This document shows, piece by piece, positions 23,301-35,900 of a DNA stretch of 64,000 nucleotides. Positions within the stretch are counted from its first letter, which is position 1, and each line of letters opens with the position of its first letter. A program made the translations under genes and the position numbers. Source of the stretch: Blastobasis lacticolella. Lineage: Eukaryota > Arthropoda > Insecta > Lepidoptera > Blastobasidae. A model generated the notes under the pieces. That model searched no databases and was not told where the DNA came from. It saw nothing but the letters and a program-made list of their open reading frames with translations. The stretch covers positions 13,430,173 through 13,494,172 of the forward strand of contig LR990045.1 in assembly GCA_905147135.1 (NCBI GenBank), in the 5' to 3' direction.

Positions 23301-23820
23301 CGGGTACCATACCTACAGTAGATAATAAATTTTAAATGTTGTTTCATTTTAATGCGAAATAATTTATTTCTCGCTAAAATGAAAGGAAAAGTGGTGGTGA
23401 ACCCAAGATATTATGATCTTAAAACTCGAGATATCCTACTTTTTTCTCGTTACAGTCATAATTAAAGAAACTCTTCTAAGGGGAAGTAAGAAGTTTAGAA
23501 AAAAGAAGAAAGGTAAACTAAAACAAAGAAAACAGTATGCAAATGACGTTTCGTCTGACATGCGAGAGTAATAAAATTGAATAATATTATTTCTTTTCCT
23601 TTAAACAATTTTTTTGGATCAATGCTGGATCATGCGTCTGACTTCAATAGTTTGCCACTGTACTGAGATTTATTATAATAATGTAATATGGTCGTCATTA
23701 TTAAACTGACGAAACTATATTTTGTTAGTTTACATCTTTGGCAAAATCGCTCTAGCTTAGCGGAAGCCACTTATTAAATAAAGAAGCAGAGGAAATACCT
23801 AGATAAGTATTTGAAGCAAG
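23301..23820. promoter_or_regulatory. Upstream region of the channel gene
   Basis: AT-rich stretch before the first coding exon. It presumably holds the 5' UTR and possibly the promoter, but I see no convincing TATA box, initiator or splice acceptor to place a transcription start. An in-frame TGA at 23812-23814 closes the reading frame just before the ATG. Confidence 0.35.
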
Positions 23821-23955
23821 ATGGGCCGAAAAGATAAAAATGATGATGACGAATTCAAAGGCGCACCTGTAAAGTTTATAAATATCATTTTTCTACCATT
23901 CAATCCAGTATTCAATTTACTTGTGTTTATTGTTGTTCTTGTGAAGGTGATGGCG
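23821..23955 (+). CDS. Channel exon 1 (start codon, S1 of repeat 1)
   Basis: Encodes MGRKDKNDDDEFKGAPVKF, then the hydrophobic S1 (INIIFLPFNPVFNLLVFIVV). The start is supported by an in-frame TGA three codons upstream and a G at +4. The donor is GCG|GTAAGT, phase 0, 45 codons. Intron 1 is about 9 kb. Confidence 0.8.
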
Positions 23956-26900
23956 GTAAGTAGCAACCACATTATGTACCTACTTATTTTAGTATGAAAT
24001 ACAAATGCATCATCAATCTGTTATTTAGAGCTCTACTTATATGGAATAAAACTATCCATTAATGCAAGCGTACGCGGTATATAAATCATTCTACAACTAC
24101 GAATATCAAATATTTTTTAGATCAAACACAGAATACAAAATGTTCATTAGTCAGAGGTGGTATGATGTAAAATGCATTCGGTAAATTATAGCAAAACGAA
24201 ATGTGATTCTGTCATACGTTCATCGGTCAGTTCTTTTTTAGGAAGGTTAATTGTTTTTAGACGATTAGTTATATAGTAAAATGAGTTTCGCAAACATGTA
24301 CGGGACTCGTTTTGACAGTCGAGGACACTGAATGTTAGCAGTTTAATAGTTTTCTTAGTTTGTTCGTATCATTCATATTATGAGAAACATTTTATACTGA
24401 CAAACCACACGTCGTAAAATAGTAGAAGACATAAGTCTAAACTACAAACTTGTTAAACATTCAGTGCGCTGCCCTCATCTTTGGATGGTTTGACAAAATG
24501 CACTTGATGATCATCGAATAGATGCACATCCGACTTCACGCGTAGAGCCCGAGCTCTCGAATATAATGATCAAATGAACCAATAGACGCGCTTAGATTAG
24601 AGACAAATATAATCAAAGTAGACGCGGTGCCGCAATACCGGTAGACGGTAAAAGTAGGTAAACATTTTGAAATCGGTCACCTTCGTTGGGGGTTGGGTAA
24701 AAAAACCAAACAGTTAAAGTTGCATTTAAATAGCATAGTACATTTCGGTCACCACCCAATTTCCACCATTTTGAAAAACTTACGATTTTGCGGCTACTCA
24801 TAAAACTTATGCCAATCGATAGGAAACTTTAATATCTATCGATCACTATGTTCAAAAATGTCGAAAACGGTATACCTTGCGAGATATCGCAAGTCAAAGA
24901 TGTATATTATCTACCGACACATGGGGAACAAATACCTCCTACTAAGTCTACTCATAGTCAAATATCATCTAAACTACTGAACCGATTTCGATTAAATAAA
25001 GTTAGGAATAATGTCGATTTAAAAACCTTTCAAATACAGAAAACCGCATTAAAATTGGTTCATCCGTTCGGGAGCTACAGATAGACGGATCATCATCGTC
25101 CTAGCACTTATCCCGGCCTCTGCCAGGGTCCGCTTTCCTACTCAATCTTCTCCACTTCGCCCGGTCTTCGGCATCCCCTTGTCGTAAGCCGTTGGCTCTC
25201 GCATTGGACTCAGCGATGTCAATCCATCGCTTCTTATGCCGCCTACGGGGCCTCGTTCCTGATACCGGCAGATTCAGGCACCTATTTCCCACGTATCCCT
25301 GAGGCTTACGCAACACGTGACCAAACCAGCGCAGACGAGCCTCCTCGATCTTATCTGCGATATCCCTCACAAGAAGGCTGCCGCGGATGTACTCGTTACG
25401 TACTCGATCGAGTCGCGTAACTCATCGCGTAGAGCATCACCGGTCTAATTATACTCTTGTATATAAGCCCTTTGAGCTTTACAGGGATTTTAGGGTCACA
25501 TATGATTGCCGTGAGTTCCCGCCATTTGGCACAAGCCGCAGAGATTCGGGATTTGACATCGGGCCGATATCGCCGGACTCGTGCATCACGGATCCGAGGT
25601 ATTTGAATTTATCTGTTTTATTGACAGCTTCGTTACCTATACGGATGGTGTCGGGATCCGTGATGCAGCGGCCGTATACTCTCTTATGGCGATATTCATC
25701 TTCAAACCACCGTTTTCTAGCACATCCTTCCACGTGTTTACTCTGGTCTCAAGATCTTGCCTAAGCTTGCTCACCAGTACAATGTCGTCAGCGTACTTCA
25801 TAAGCCAAGGAGGCATGTCATCGAGGGCATCGAGCACTATGCAAAACAAGTAAGGACTTAACACAGAACCCTGGTGGACACCTACAGTAATCGGGAAGGG
25901 TTAGTATGGCCTACGATGGTTTTGACAACAGCTCCAGTATTGGCATACATGAATAGTATATATAATAGAAATGTACGCCTCGGGCACAGACTTTGCTCTC
26001 AGAGCTCACCAGATTATCTCCCGAGGGACACTGTCGAAAGCCCTCTGCAGGTCGAGAAATGCGTAATGCAACGGTTGATTCCTACTGCAATGGGACTCCT
26101 GGAGAACCTTGAGAGCAAAAACTGGATCTGCTGCAGCCCGGCCTAAAGCCGTATTGTCATTCCGACAAGGAGCATTCCTGGCGAAGTCTCTGGTCAACAA
26201 TCCGTTCGAATAGCTTCATTGTGTGGCTCATAAGTTTGATACCTCGATAGTTGCCGCACTCTTGCACAATGCCTTTTCCTTTATAGATTGGTGTGATAAT
26301 ATTTATGCGCCACGCGTCAGTTATAAGCCCCGTAGCTACAATCCTGTTGAATAGCTCAGTGGGCAAGAGTACGCCCCGGGTACCCATTTTTTTTCCAGGT
26401 TTCTATGGGTATTCCGTCATGTCCAATAGCTTTTCCGTTCTTCATACGTACCAGAGACCTCTCCATCTCATCAGGGGTGATCGGGCTTATCATGCCAAGG
26501 TTTGCAGGAAGCTGTGGTGGTACGTAGTTGTTGGCATTGTTAGACAGTTCCTTGAAATGAAAGCACCACCGGTCTTTAATAGAGTTTGCACTTGTAAGCA
26601 AAACGCCATCCGTACCTTTTATGGCAACACACTTTGTCACATCCAGACTGGCTCGACTCCACGGTTTCGTCAGCTTGTAGACGAGCTTGTGCCCCTCCAC
26701 AGAATCCAACGCATCGTAGAGCGGAGCCAGCTGGGCCGACCGTGCTTTTGCCACCGCCATTTTAGATCACCGCATTGCTCCCAAGTACACTTCCTTATCC
26801 GATAGTGAGTTACTGTGCTGCCATTTCTTGAAACATGCCTTTTTGTCCCTAACCGCTTCCTGCACCTCACCATTCCACCACCCCGTATCCTTGTCAATTC

Positions 26901-29900
26901 GTCGGACGCTTTCGACGTGCCGAGTACTATTGGTCCGAGTTTGGGGATGGATTTCTGATAGTGACACCATAGCTCATTGAAGGTTTTACCCTTTGCGCTC
27001 CAATCGAGGCTTTCGGCTGCCTCCATGAACTCCTGGCTCGTGCTGCTCAGAGCCCGCCACGTAATAGACGGCACGCAGCGTTCTGCCGTAGGCCGTCTAC
27101 TACTCACGCGGACGACCATGACAAGGACTCGGTACTGCGTAGTGAGGCATTCCCCCTGGATGATCTTGCACTGGGATACGTGACCGATGTCTTGTCTTCG
27201 GATCAGCAGATAATCGATCTGTGATTGGTGCGGACCACTTTTGTAGGTTATGAGGTGTTCTGGTCTTTTTTGGAAGAAGGTGTTGACTACGGTTAAGTCG
27301 GCGGCCAGTGAGGTTCGGAGAAAATCTTCTCCCTCACTGTTTCGCTGGCCATAACCAAATCCATCGTGCACCCGACCAAACTCCTCGCTTCTCTGGCCCA
27401 CATGACCGTTGAGGTCCGCACCAACCACAATCTGTTCGGAGGATAGTATACGTGGCAGGGTATTTTCGAAACTGTAACAGAAGGCAGTCTTTTCGGTGTC
27501 GGCGCAGCCGGACTGGGGTGCATAGGCGCTAATGAGGTTGGTTGTTATACCCTCAATTTGCGCCTTGATCACCATGAGTCGATCGCTCACTCTGTTCACC
27601 TCCAGAATGCCGTTCCGGAACTCGTACCAGTTGTGGTGGTCGTCGCTATTGAGCGACCCCATTCCTCCCTTCTGCCGATCCGGTGTACAACAGCTTGTAT
27701 CCCTGCCCAATTTCCCTAGACTTGGAGCCACGCCACCTCGTCTCTTGCAGGAATGCAACCTGAACGCGGCGCCTGTGCAGCAAGTCAGCCAGCTCTCGAG
27801 ACCGGCCGGTCAGAGACCGACGTTTAGGGTGGCGAAGCGGAGCTTCCTACTGTTAGGCGCTAACTTCTTGAACCCAGCCCGCGCGTGACAGGGTAGCCCT
27901 AGCCCACTTATCGCAGGTGTAGGGCAATATGCCTGCGCGTCGTTCAGCGGCGACGCCCTAGTATGGTGTTTACTTCCAACAGAGGACCTTTTCATTCTAT
28001 TTTTTGCGGTGTTTTGGCTTTTAATATGCGGCGACTACCATCCGCCCGTCATTGATACATGGCGGCAGTGAGAATTGAAACCGGTACTCTCGCATTGCAA
28101 GTCGGTAATTTACTTGGGTAAATATGTCCCATTCCAAAAAAAAGAAGTTGTCTAAAAACACAGTAAAATAATTTCTGGGATCTGGTCACATTATTTACGT
28201 CATATGCATGGCAAGTGCTAGGCGATGTAGGTACAGTCGAGTTCATTAATATGTGAGCATTGCCAAGGCTTCAAATATAAATGTACATGGAAGGGTACTT
28301 ATATATCTGAGCAGATTCATCAATCAAACATATGTACACATGTCACCTGTCATATTAATCTGAGCAAACCTTTCAGTAATATCTAAACAACTGAAAACTA
28401 ATAAATATCTGTACTAACGTATTTTTAATTTTATGTGAACAAGTAGAAATTCATAAATATCTAAACAAAACTGAAGAAATAAACCATCTGGTTCCCGAGC
28501 CTATTTATCAAAATAAAACGGATGAAGTGCAATAACAGGACAAGCTCCGTAACCAAAGAAGTTAAGTAAATAAAACCAAAATTTTTTAGATTTAATATAA
28601 ATTTAACCAAAAAAAACCAGTGTGAGTGTTGTATTTGCATAATCTAAGTTCACTCAAAAATACCTTATTATTGGTAGGTTACAATAAATAGTACGTAGGT
28701 AAAGTGTTTTCGGTATTTGTATTTTATTTTATTTAATACTTAGTATAACCACCATTGGCGTTTATAACCGCCTGCAATCGGTCTTTCATCGACCGTATCA
28801 TATTTTGACAGGCTTCGGTCGCTCTGTATGTCTCCCAAATTTCTTTGACGTGTGCTCTTAAATTATTGCGAGTTCGAGCCTTCGTAGATTCCCAATCTTG
28901 CACTATCAAACCCCATACATTCTCGATGGGGTTCAAATCTGGGCTTTTCGGTGGTATTTTAATTAGTTTCAATTCAACCTGGTGTTCTTTTTCTCTGATC
29001 CACGCCTGAACAAGCCTTGAATTGTGGATACTGGAATTATCTTGCATAAATTCGACCTTGTGGTTGTCAGGATATACAATTTATATTAAATCTAAAAATT
29101 TTTGGTTTTATTTACTTAACTTCTTTGGTTACGGAGCTTGTCCTGTTATTGCACTTCATCCGTTTTATTTTGATAAATAGGCTCGGGAACCAGATGGTTT
29201 ATTTCTTCAGTTTTGTTCAGATATTTATGGACTTCTACTTGTTTACATAAAATTAAAATTACGTTAGTACAGATATTTATTAGTTTTCAGTTGTTTAGAT
29301 ATTACTGAAAGGTTTGCTCAGATTAATATGACAGGTGACATGTGTACATATGTTTAATTGATGAATCTGCTCAGATATATAAGTACCCTTCCATGTACAT
29401 TTATATTTGAAGCCTTGGCAATGCTCACATATTAATGAACTCGACTGTACAACGCCAAGTGCTATGCGGAGTCGCTAGCTGAGTTAGAGTTGAGGAGCTT
29501 GCTCTTACAGTGTAAGCACTGCATTAAGCAACTTAACTTAATTATCTTATTCCATATAATAAAGAAACTTGGCAGACCGATAACCTAGGTTAAGCAATGT
29601 TCATAGCGTCCTTTAACTGAATGGGTGACCGTTTTGTACTTTGAGACTAGTCAAACTTCAGCACCGCCACGAGCTCGCCACTCGCTAGGTGTGCCAAATA
29701 CCAACGGTATGTGGCAAAGCGAGGTTGACCATGGTTACCTCTGAGGACCGGAGACTAATTGAACAGTCTCGAGAGCCGAGTGGCATATTATTATGAAATA
29801 AAATATTTTGTGAGTTGGTGAACACATAATCTTGCAATACACTTTATTTTAGTTTAATTTTAGTTGTAAGTTTAACGCGTGTATCCGTCTATCTGTAGCT

Positions 29901-32900
29901 CCCGAACGGATGAACCAATTTCAATGCGGTTTATTTAATCGAAATCGGGTCAGTAGTGTAGAAGATATTTGACTATGAGTAGACTTAGTAGGAGGTATTT
30001 GTTCCCCATGTGTCGGTAAATAATGTACATCTTTGACTTGCGATATCTCGCAAGATAAACCGTTTTCGACATTTTTGAACATAGTGATCGATAGATATTA
30101 AAGTTTTCTATCGATTGGCATAAGTTTTATGAGTGGCCGCAAAATCGATATTTTTTCAAAATGGCTGAATGTGGGTGGTGATTTTCTCCATAGTAAATGT
30201 TCAATGCTCTTAAGCCTACTAGTGCATTTGTTCAAAACTGCCCCCGTACAAAGCTGCCCCCCTCTCCCCTATTCCATAGGCCATAATACTGTGGAAATAA
30301 CTAAAGTAAACTAATCTTGCTGTAGCCTCGTCAGAAATACCCCGTATCTTCTTTACAGCATATGCTGCAGAACTTAGCCTTTTCGCCAATTTATCAATGT
30401 GAGAACCCCATTGCAATTTATTATCCAGAGTAAAGTCTTAAAATACTGTAGAATCAACAAGATTCAAATTTTCGCCTTTTATTTGTACATTAATGGGCAC
30501 TGATCTAACATTTGGCAAAGAGAATTTTAAACATTTTGTCTTCTTGCCATTCAGTAATAAATTATTAACCGTAAACCAGTTTACCACTTCTGCAATAGCC
30601 TTGTTTATGTCTTCTTAATTGTTGTCTTTTTACTTTAAACACTAAAAATGTATCGTCAGCGAACACGACAATTTCATGGGTATCCTTTACAAAGTACGGT
30701 AAGTCATTTACATAAACAAGAAACAAAAACGGGCCCAAAATAGATATCTGGGGGACACCCATAGAGACAACAGACCCCATAGATCTCTCTCCGTTCATAT
30801 CAACTTTTTGAATTCTATGACTCGAAGTATAAAGCCAAGTCCTTTATTCCATAATGTTGTAATTTCCCGTACTTCTCATACAAAATGTGCCAAGTAAATT
30901 TTTTTTTAACATTTACCCTTCAGATTTTGATGCCCTTCTCTACAATGATGTATTTGAGGGTGCTAAATGTAAATACTATACCGATGTTGTTATTTGTCCA
31001 TAGTCCACTTCCTCTACATACTTACCCAGTCTTCTTTAACATATTTAGGCGCAACTCCGGATGCTAACATTGTTGTGGGGGGTTATAGACGAGGTCTCTA
31101 AAGCTCCCTACATATCCAATATCCTTCAATTCAGGCTACCGATTTCTAAATCGAACCCCAAAAGCGCCTATGCAGCACAGTGCTGGCTTAGTCTACTTCA
31201 CTCTTATCCACCAGTACTTTAAGTATATTATTTAAGACACTTCCCTACAACTACGCTTTTACACAGGTTAGTTTCCCTACTCGGATGTTTTTTGTTTTCG
31301 TTGTAATGGGACTTTACTACTCTTTACCAATTAAATTGCTGTTTTTTTGCAAACAGATTTGTTCATATCTTTTTTATCACACTTCCTCGTAACTTGGATG
31401 TTATTATATAAATTTTAATAGCATAATCCAAAGTATTACGTACATGTACTTTATATTCTAGTGTTACGCACTTGGGCGTTATGATGATACCCCCATTTAA
31501 ATTAACTTTATACCTCACTGTAGGTAAATAATATATATGTAGACCAACCATTTTTAATTTATTCGGGTAATACTTATAAATGTATAAATACCTACAGTTT
31601 TTCGAGATTAACTAAGAGTTTTTATGCGGTTGAAAAAGATTTTCATGATTTAATAAATTGTACTTTCTTAATTATGATAAATAAACATACAATTTTATCA
31701 AATTGTTTACACTTCTTAATAGGTTATGTTATAAATACGAAAATATTCGCTGTATGTTGATTATTTGTTTCGCGCCCTTGCTTACCTGCGAGCAAAGAAT
31801 CGTGTGAAACGCATTGCACTCTCGGTTCACCCCTGCGCGCTGGCCTGCGGCTCGCGCCTAATACCGTCTCCACTGTAATAAAACTCCAGACCAATATATA
31901 CCACATTATTGTATGCCTATGTTTCCGGAAATGTGTGAAACCTGCAATAAGGTAAGGCCAAACTGGCTTCGAAAAAGCTTGGAGTGCTTAACCGGCCCAG
32001 GCGATACTTCACCCCAGGGCAGCGCCTGCTGCTGTACAAGGCACAGGTGCGGCCTCATATGGAGTATTGTTCCCATCTTTGGGCCGGCGAAACTGCCGAC
32101 CTGCTTAATCCTTTGGACTCCGTACAGAGACGCGCCGTACCAATTGTCGACGATCCCATACAAACAAGCAAGTTAGAACCACTGGCTAACCGAAGGGACT
32201 TTGGCTCCCTGTGTGTGTTCTATCGGCTGTACAATGGGGAGTGTTCCGAGGAACTTTTCGATCTGGTGCCCACAGCACAATTCCGCCATCGCACCACCCG
32301 CCGTGGGCTGGGTACTCATCCCCACTACGTAGACCCTCTGTTGGTCACCACGCGAAGGTTAGAAAGAACGTTTCTCGCTCGTACGATTCGGATGTGGAAT
32401 GAGCTTGGGGCCACAGTGTTTCCTTTGGACTATGACATGGGATCGTTCAAGAGGTATATTGTAATATACCTCTTGAACGATCCCATGTCAGGGTCTCTTT
32501 AGAGGCGGGCAACGTATTGGTGACTCCCCTGGTGTTGCTGATGTCCATAGGCGGCGGTGACCACTTTCCATCAGGTGGCCCGATTGCCTGTTTGTCTGCT
32601 GAGTAACATAAAAAAAAAATGGCGAGCCAATTTAGAAAATGTGTAAAATGATTTGTCGAAAGTTTACATTTCCTTGAAAACGTATGTATTTCCTAGACAT
32701 GGTATACAATTCTTAAATGGTAAATCCGGAAATGTATATTTTGAGGTAATATTGATAATAACACGAGAAAATTCCACTGCTCAGGCACAAAAAATTGCTT
32801 GCATTAAATTGACAGTTTTCGCCATATTCGTCATACAAAATGATAATTTCATAGGTAAAGATGTAATATTTTGTTTATTCTGAGAGAAGGTCAAACACAC

Positions 32901-35900
32901 TAAATGAAGTATGATTAAAATATCTATTACGTATTTGCAGGGCCCTTTGTTATCAGTCTATCCGGTGATATATTGTCCAGAAGACTTGGAAAATCCATCT
33001 TACGCACGTATACAATTCTGTCTGCTTTTTTGTGACGTCTTATATGGAATTGATTTCTTTCTAAATATTTTACATAGGTAAATATATAAGTTAAATTTTA
33101 CAAGGAAAGACAAAATCCCAGAAATTCTGTACAGAACTGTGCAGCACCGTGCCATTTGCCTTAGTACCTTCCTGACTCTGTCCAGCTATTATGAGGTGTT
33201 AGGACACTTTTTGTGCAAATAACCAATGTGTATGTCTTCGGCAGAAAGTAGTTACACAAATATATTGTTATTTTAAGGCAACTAACAGATGAAGCAGTTA
33301 AGAGATTACACAACAAGAAATCTGGGAAGAAGCTCTTACTGGATCTGATATCGTTATGTCCATTATACACCATTATGAAAGTAGGAGAGGATTGCCCCGA
33401 GACACAGTTTTGGCCCAATATATTGCTATTCAGTTACTTTTTGATGTAAGAAAAATCACAATTTTTATGGGATTATACAGAAAAACGTAAAACTTAATTA
33501 ATATACGTACTTTATAGCATTTACAGGGTCGTTGAATATTTTTCTTTGATTGAGACTCATTCAACTATACAACTATTGTTTGGATATATGGTGGTTTTGG
33601 CATTAATGGTAAACTGTATAAGTTGTCTGATTATGCTCTTAACAGCTAGTGGACTATGTGCAAACTGTAATGATCCAAATAACATATATGACTGGCGTGC
33701 ACATGTAATCTCCAAGGTAAATGTCTGAATCTCTACTTATGAATAGTAGATAGAGTGTGTTTAGTGTAGATAGATAGAGCTTTGGTTTTCAAATTGAAAC
33801 CCAGTCTGTACGCCATTTGCACACACTTTTCGCAGCAAACGGCCATATTTCGCTAATAACTCACCGAATGTTGTGTTCCATTGTCTCTGCTTTACCTTTC
33901 GGCGTAGATATATTCCCAATGAAAATAATCTAATGGAGTTAGATTACATGATCTCGGTGGTCCCGCAAAAATATTGGAAAGTCCAATACAGAAACCGGAC
34001 ACAGATAGAGCGTCGCCGTATTACGACGCGCAGAGGAATCGCTCTACCTCTGTGTTATGAGAGTTACCAGGCCAAGTGCGGACCTGGTTTAAAAAGCTCC
34101 CATAGGAAATTCCGCTTCGATAGTTGGAACATCGGCATGCTGACTAGACGTCCTCGTGAGCGGGCCGATGTACTCGCCAGGCGTATTGTGGCAGTGGCGT
34201 TCTTGCAGGAGATCAGATGAAGAGTCAACATGTTGAGTAACATTTGGAACGGCTATACGCTGGCTCTCCGGGTGGGAACAACGGGGTAGGGGTGGTGCTC
34301 TCTGAGGAGTTTCGGGACTGTGTATTGGACATAAATCATGTAAGCGACCGTGTTATGGTTGTGGGGGTGCTTACTGAAGGGGTCGTGACCAATTTGGGCA
34401 TGTTCGAAGGGGAAGAAATTATCCGAAGGTGTATGAAGGTGTATGTATGAAGGTGTAGGCAGGCGCCAATCTGGCCGTTGTAAACACATTTTTTCAATAT
34501 TAAGCCGAGCATCTGATCACAGGAGTGGGAGGAGCATCACCCAGATCTTATAGATTACTTTATCACATGTAAAGTCATACCCAGAGAGAGTCTCCCTGCC
34601 CAATACCGGGTCCTTGTGATGAACCTGTGTGTGAAGCCCCAAAGCAAACACCGAGAGCAGTGCCGACGCCACTCCCGGTGGTGGCTGCTTGGAAGAAACG
34701 AAATCCCATAAGTTTCCTTAGTGTTGCAACAGACGGTGAACCCGTCCGACAACTCTAGGACAGAACTCAGGCAGCTATTGCACGGGCAACGAGAACGGTG
34801 CTGGGGGTGTCTAGGGGCAAACGCAGGCTTGGCAAGGAGACCTGATGGTGGAACGACACAGTCCACAGTGAGATTAGGGTGAAGAAGTAGCAAGCATCCA
34901 AATCTCCTGAAGACGACAACCGCGCGGTAAAGAAGAGATAGCACTCATATTTCTACAAGCTGCTGCCGTGACATCAAAATTGCAAGAGTGCCGCCTTCGA
35001 TGGTACCTATGGCCATAAATTACGTAACGTCTGCCCATGCCACCTCCGCTAGGTAAGGGAAGGATAGGCGGGCTCAAGAAGCGATGGCTAGACGTCGTTA
35101 ATAATGACATGCGTACCAATAAACATATCACCAAGAATGCCGAATACCAAGCGAAGTGGACCAAGAGGAGCAGAAAGACGGACCCAGGGCCCTCGCGTGC
35201 CACGATCGAGAACGAAACCTGGATTTCGGATAGACATCTTCGACCTCATCGTCGCTTTCCATCAGGTGAGTTGAGGTCAAATGCAAGCCTAATGATAATA
35301 ATAATAATAAAAAAGGTTTTGCGCCAGGATGATAATGATGATGATCTCGGTGGTCAATGTGAAATTGTTTGTTGATTTTTATTTTTACCACCATACAAAA
35401 TTTTGTTTAGCGACGGAGCCTACTTTATGTTGACTTTTGTTAATAAACACGCGGCAGCCACATGACCGAAATCGTATTAAAACATAAATGACAATTATTT
35501 TTTCAATAAAGTTAGTTTAATTGATATTAAATATATTGTTCTCGGTTATATTTCAATTTGATAACCATAGCTTTAAAACAACAGCCTTTATATTGTAGTT
35601 TCGGAAATTATCTTATACATAATAGCACCTGCTTAAAAGAAAATTGAAAATTAACTACCTAGTTAATTTTTAGGATTTGGGAGATATGTCTATTATTTGC
35701 GGCGTAATATGCGTAGACCGGTAGTATTGAATTACGTCAACCCTATCCACTTCGGGTAATGTACGACGTTTGATAGATATCTTAGAGGCAGATAAGCAGT
35801 GCCCTCCATTGAGCAATGGGTAAGTCTTAGAGTTATCTTTGTGCACACTGCTATCTCCACCCAGCTCGCATGTAGAGTTATCGCAAAACCATCTCCTAAT

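Noticed and set aside
25637..25864. Separate short genes at 25101-27995 on the minus strand
   Set aside because: All are frames of a single RTE LINE broken by frameshifts.
33873..34220. 115-codon plus-strand gene within intron 4
   Set aside because: Its second half is the decayed start of an RTE endonuclease; the first half is intron sequence.
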